This document shows positions 62,608-64,000 of a DNA stretch of 64,000 nt, piece after piece. Source of the stretch: Glandiceps talaboti (lineage: Eukaryota; Hemichordata; Enteropneusta; Spengelidae); the NCBI RefSeq assembly GCF_964340395.1, contig NC_135558.1, positions 13,841,501-13,905,500 of the forward strand, written 5' to 3'. Under the pieces are notes generated by a model. The model had not been told where the DNA came from. It searched no databases and saw nothing but the letters and a program-made list of their open reading frames with translations. Position 1 is the stretch's first letter. The number at the start of each line of letters is the position of its first letter. The position numbers and the translations under genes are program-made.

Positions 62608-64000
62608 TGATCTGTCTGATTTTAAATTTATGTCAAGGATGGGACATTGGTTGCACTGCCCACATTTGACTATAGGGATGTAGATAAGGGCCGGTAGCCA
62701 GCAAAAACCAACTGGCTACTTTGCAAACTTTTGGCAGCTACTTTTTAAGGAACTTGTTGAAAAATATTCTGTTTCAACCAGTATATTTCAATAATTAATA
62801 ATTAATAATATTTATTTATTATGGATAGTTCTTTAAGTATATAAATATTTGTCTCCCAAGAAGTCCAGTGAGGGCCATCCCTCATGGGTTCAGTGTTAGT
62901 GCAGGAGGAAACCGGAGTACCCAGGGAAAACCTGTGTTGTTTGGTAGAGTCAAACTGAATGACACTCTTCTTACTTACAGCGTGGTAAATTTAATCCAAC
63001 CCAGAATGAGTTCAAACCCTAACCGCACTAAGAGGCAAGTGGTTTAACCACTCGGCCACCGACAACCCTAGGTAGATTTATGATTCTCATTCCTTCACGT
63101 TTTACAGGTTTTACGTTCCAAATTAATTAACTACAGCCCTAATGAATATATATACTAAGAGAAGTGTATGTTTCTTAAACACATTGGTTTAAAATGGGGT
63201 GTGAGTATTTCAGGTGAAAGAATCTAAAATGCAGATCCACTGTACTACTGTAGTCTAAATTATTGTTTGGTCTATAATAAGGTATACTTTCCTTAATCTC
63301 AATCCATAAATCATTCCTTGACTTGACATGGCAAGTGTACAATTCATCACATTATGCCATGCGTTAATGAATCGATTGACAGGGAATAAAGCTTTGATCA
63401 AAAGACTGTAAATAAACCTGGACATTTGGGCTATTAAAGACTTATTTTCGTTATTCGACTTGACAACAGAAATAAGGGGTGACTAAAATGCCTTCATGTA
63501 CATGAACACAAGGTACCAGTCTAGTAATTAGTAATGATTAGTCTTTGAGAACTAGCTGAAGACTGTAAAAATGCAAAATTTTGTAGCAGCAAAAATATGT
63601 AGGTTTACTGTAGGTGTAAAAGGGGTTTTTAGAGGTTGATGGATGGGCAGATTCAGGAATTTATACTCAGGGTTTTAATTGTGATAGTTATGATAGTAAC
63701 AGGATTAAGTGGCTTTTAACAGTGTTATAACCACTAGTGGTTGTTTGTGTGGAGGGAGGGAAGGGGTGGAGGGGGGTGGTCTGGGGGGGGGAGATGAGTT
63801 GTAAGTTTAAGTTTAAGTTTATTTATTTTCTAAAGCGCCTCTCCTATTTAAAATATTCAAAAGCGCTGCACATAAAATACAAAAACATAAATAAGGTGAA
63901 TGCTACAAAAACAAGTATACCGTTAACACCCTTAAAATGTCAAATGTTAAAAGGATAGTGAATGGTCATTAAAATTATAGACTGAGACTTGTTATAAAAG
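62608..64000. other. Region after FOXRED1
   Basis: It holds the SINE copy 2, possible poly(A) signals near 63383 and 63411 (AATAAA), a G-rich tract (63750-63795) and a SINE-tail-like stretch with AAAGCGC at 63795-63880. No gene was found before the window ends. Confidence 0.55.
62798..63068 (-). mobile_element. tRNA-derived SINE, copy 2
   Basis: Read on the minus strand it begins TTGTCGGTGGCCGAGTGGTT (box A region), has a decayed box B (GGGTTTGAACTCA), and follows the copy at 8281-8555 through TTTACCACGCTGTAAGTAAGAAGAGTGTCATT, ACTCTACCAAACAACACAGG and CTTCTTGGGAGACAAATATTTATATACTTAAAGAAC. It lies 190 bases after the FOXRED1 stop, so it may be in the 3' untranslated region. Confidence 0.88.

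Overview
This is a eukaryotic nuclear DNA window from a non-vertebrate animal. It is AT-rich, with long introns, GT-AG splice sites, tRNA-derived SINEs, many foldback elements and MITEs, and poly-C, CA and AG runs. Short palindromic strings such as tacatgtaca are very common. Exact species cannot be read from the sequence. A marine invertebrate, possibly a deuterostome such as a hemichordate or lancelet, is my guess.

I could assemble six protein genes exon by exon with consistent reading phase. From left to right: (1) the N-terminal ubiquitin-like part of BAG6 on the minus strand (432-3232, continuing off the left edge); (2) complete UBAC1 on the plus strand (10026-18087, 11 exons, 400 aa); (3) complete quiescin sulfhydryl oxidase QSOX on the minus strand (24902-45379, 12 exons, 722 aa); (4) a two-exon C2H2 zinc-finger gene on the plus strand (47201-50470, 665 aa); (5) a two-exon gene for an unknown coiled-coil protein built of 35-residue repeats on the minus strand (52798-54515, 469 aa); (6) complete FOXRED1 on the plus strand (55776-62607, 7 exons, 491 aa).

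The genes form three divergent, head-to-head pairs: BAG6/UBAC1, QSOX/zinc finger and coiled coil/FOXRED1. Pairs meet tail to tail. BAG6 and UBAC1 both work in ubiquitin-dependent protein quality control. QSOX makes disulfides in secreted proteins, and FOXRED1 is a mitochondrial complex I assembly factor. In human, BAG6 lies in the MHC (6p21), UBAC1 and QSOX2 in 9q34, and QSOX1 in 1q25. These are MHC-paralogous regions, so the window looks like part of an ancestral proto-MHC linkage group.

Most of the remaining DNA is intron and intergenic sequence filled with repeats. It holds two tRNA-type SINEs, a third probable SINE and a dead LINE 3' end. It also holds MITEs with TAGTC...GACTA ends and 9-bp target duplications, several multi-copy foldback families, a perfect long hairpin with a duplicated arm, and numerous minisatellites. 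The points most worth a second look are: an array of 11 RFX X-box-like palindromes near QSOX and a second X-box-like array inside QSOX; a tandem array that copies the 3' splice site and start of UBAC1 exon 8; a weakly MADS-like N-terminus on the zinc-finger protein; and the 9-bp TSD MITE family.
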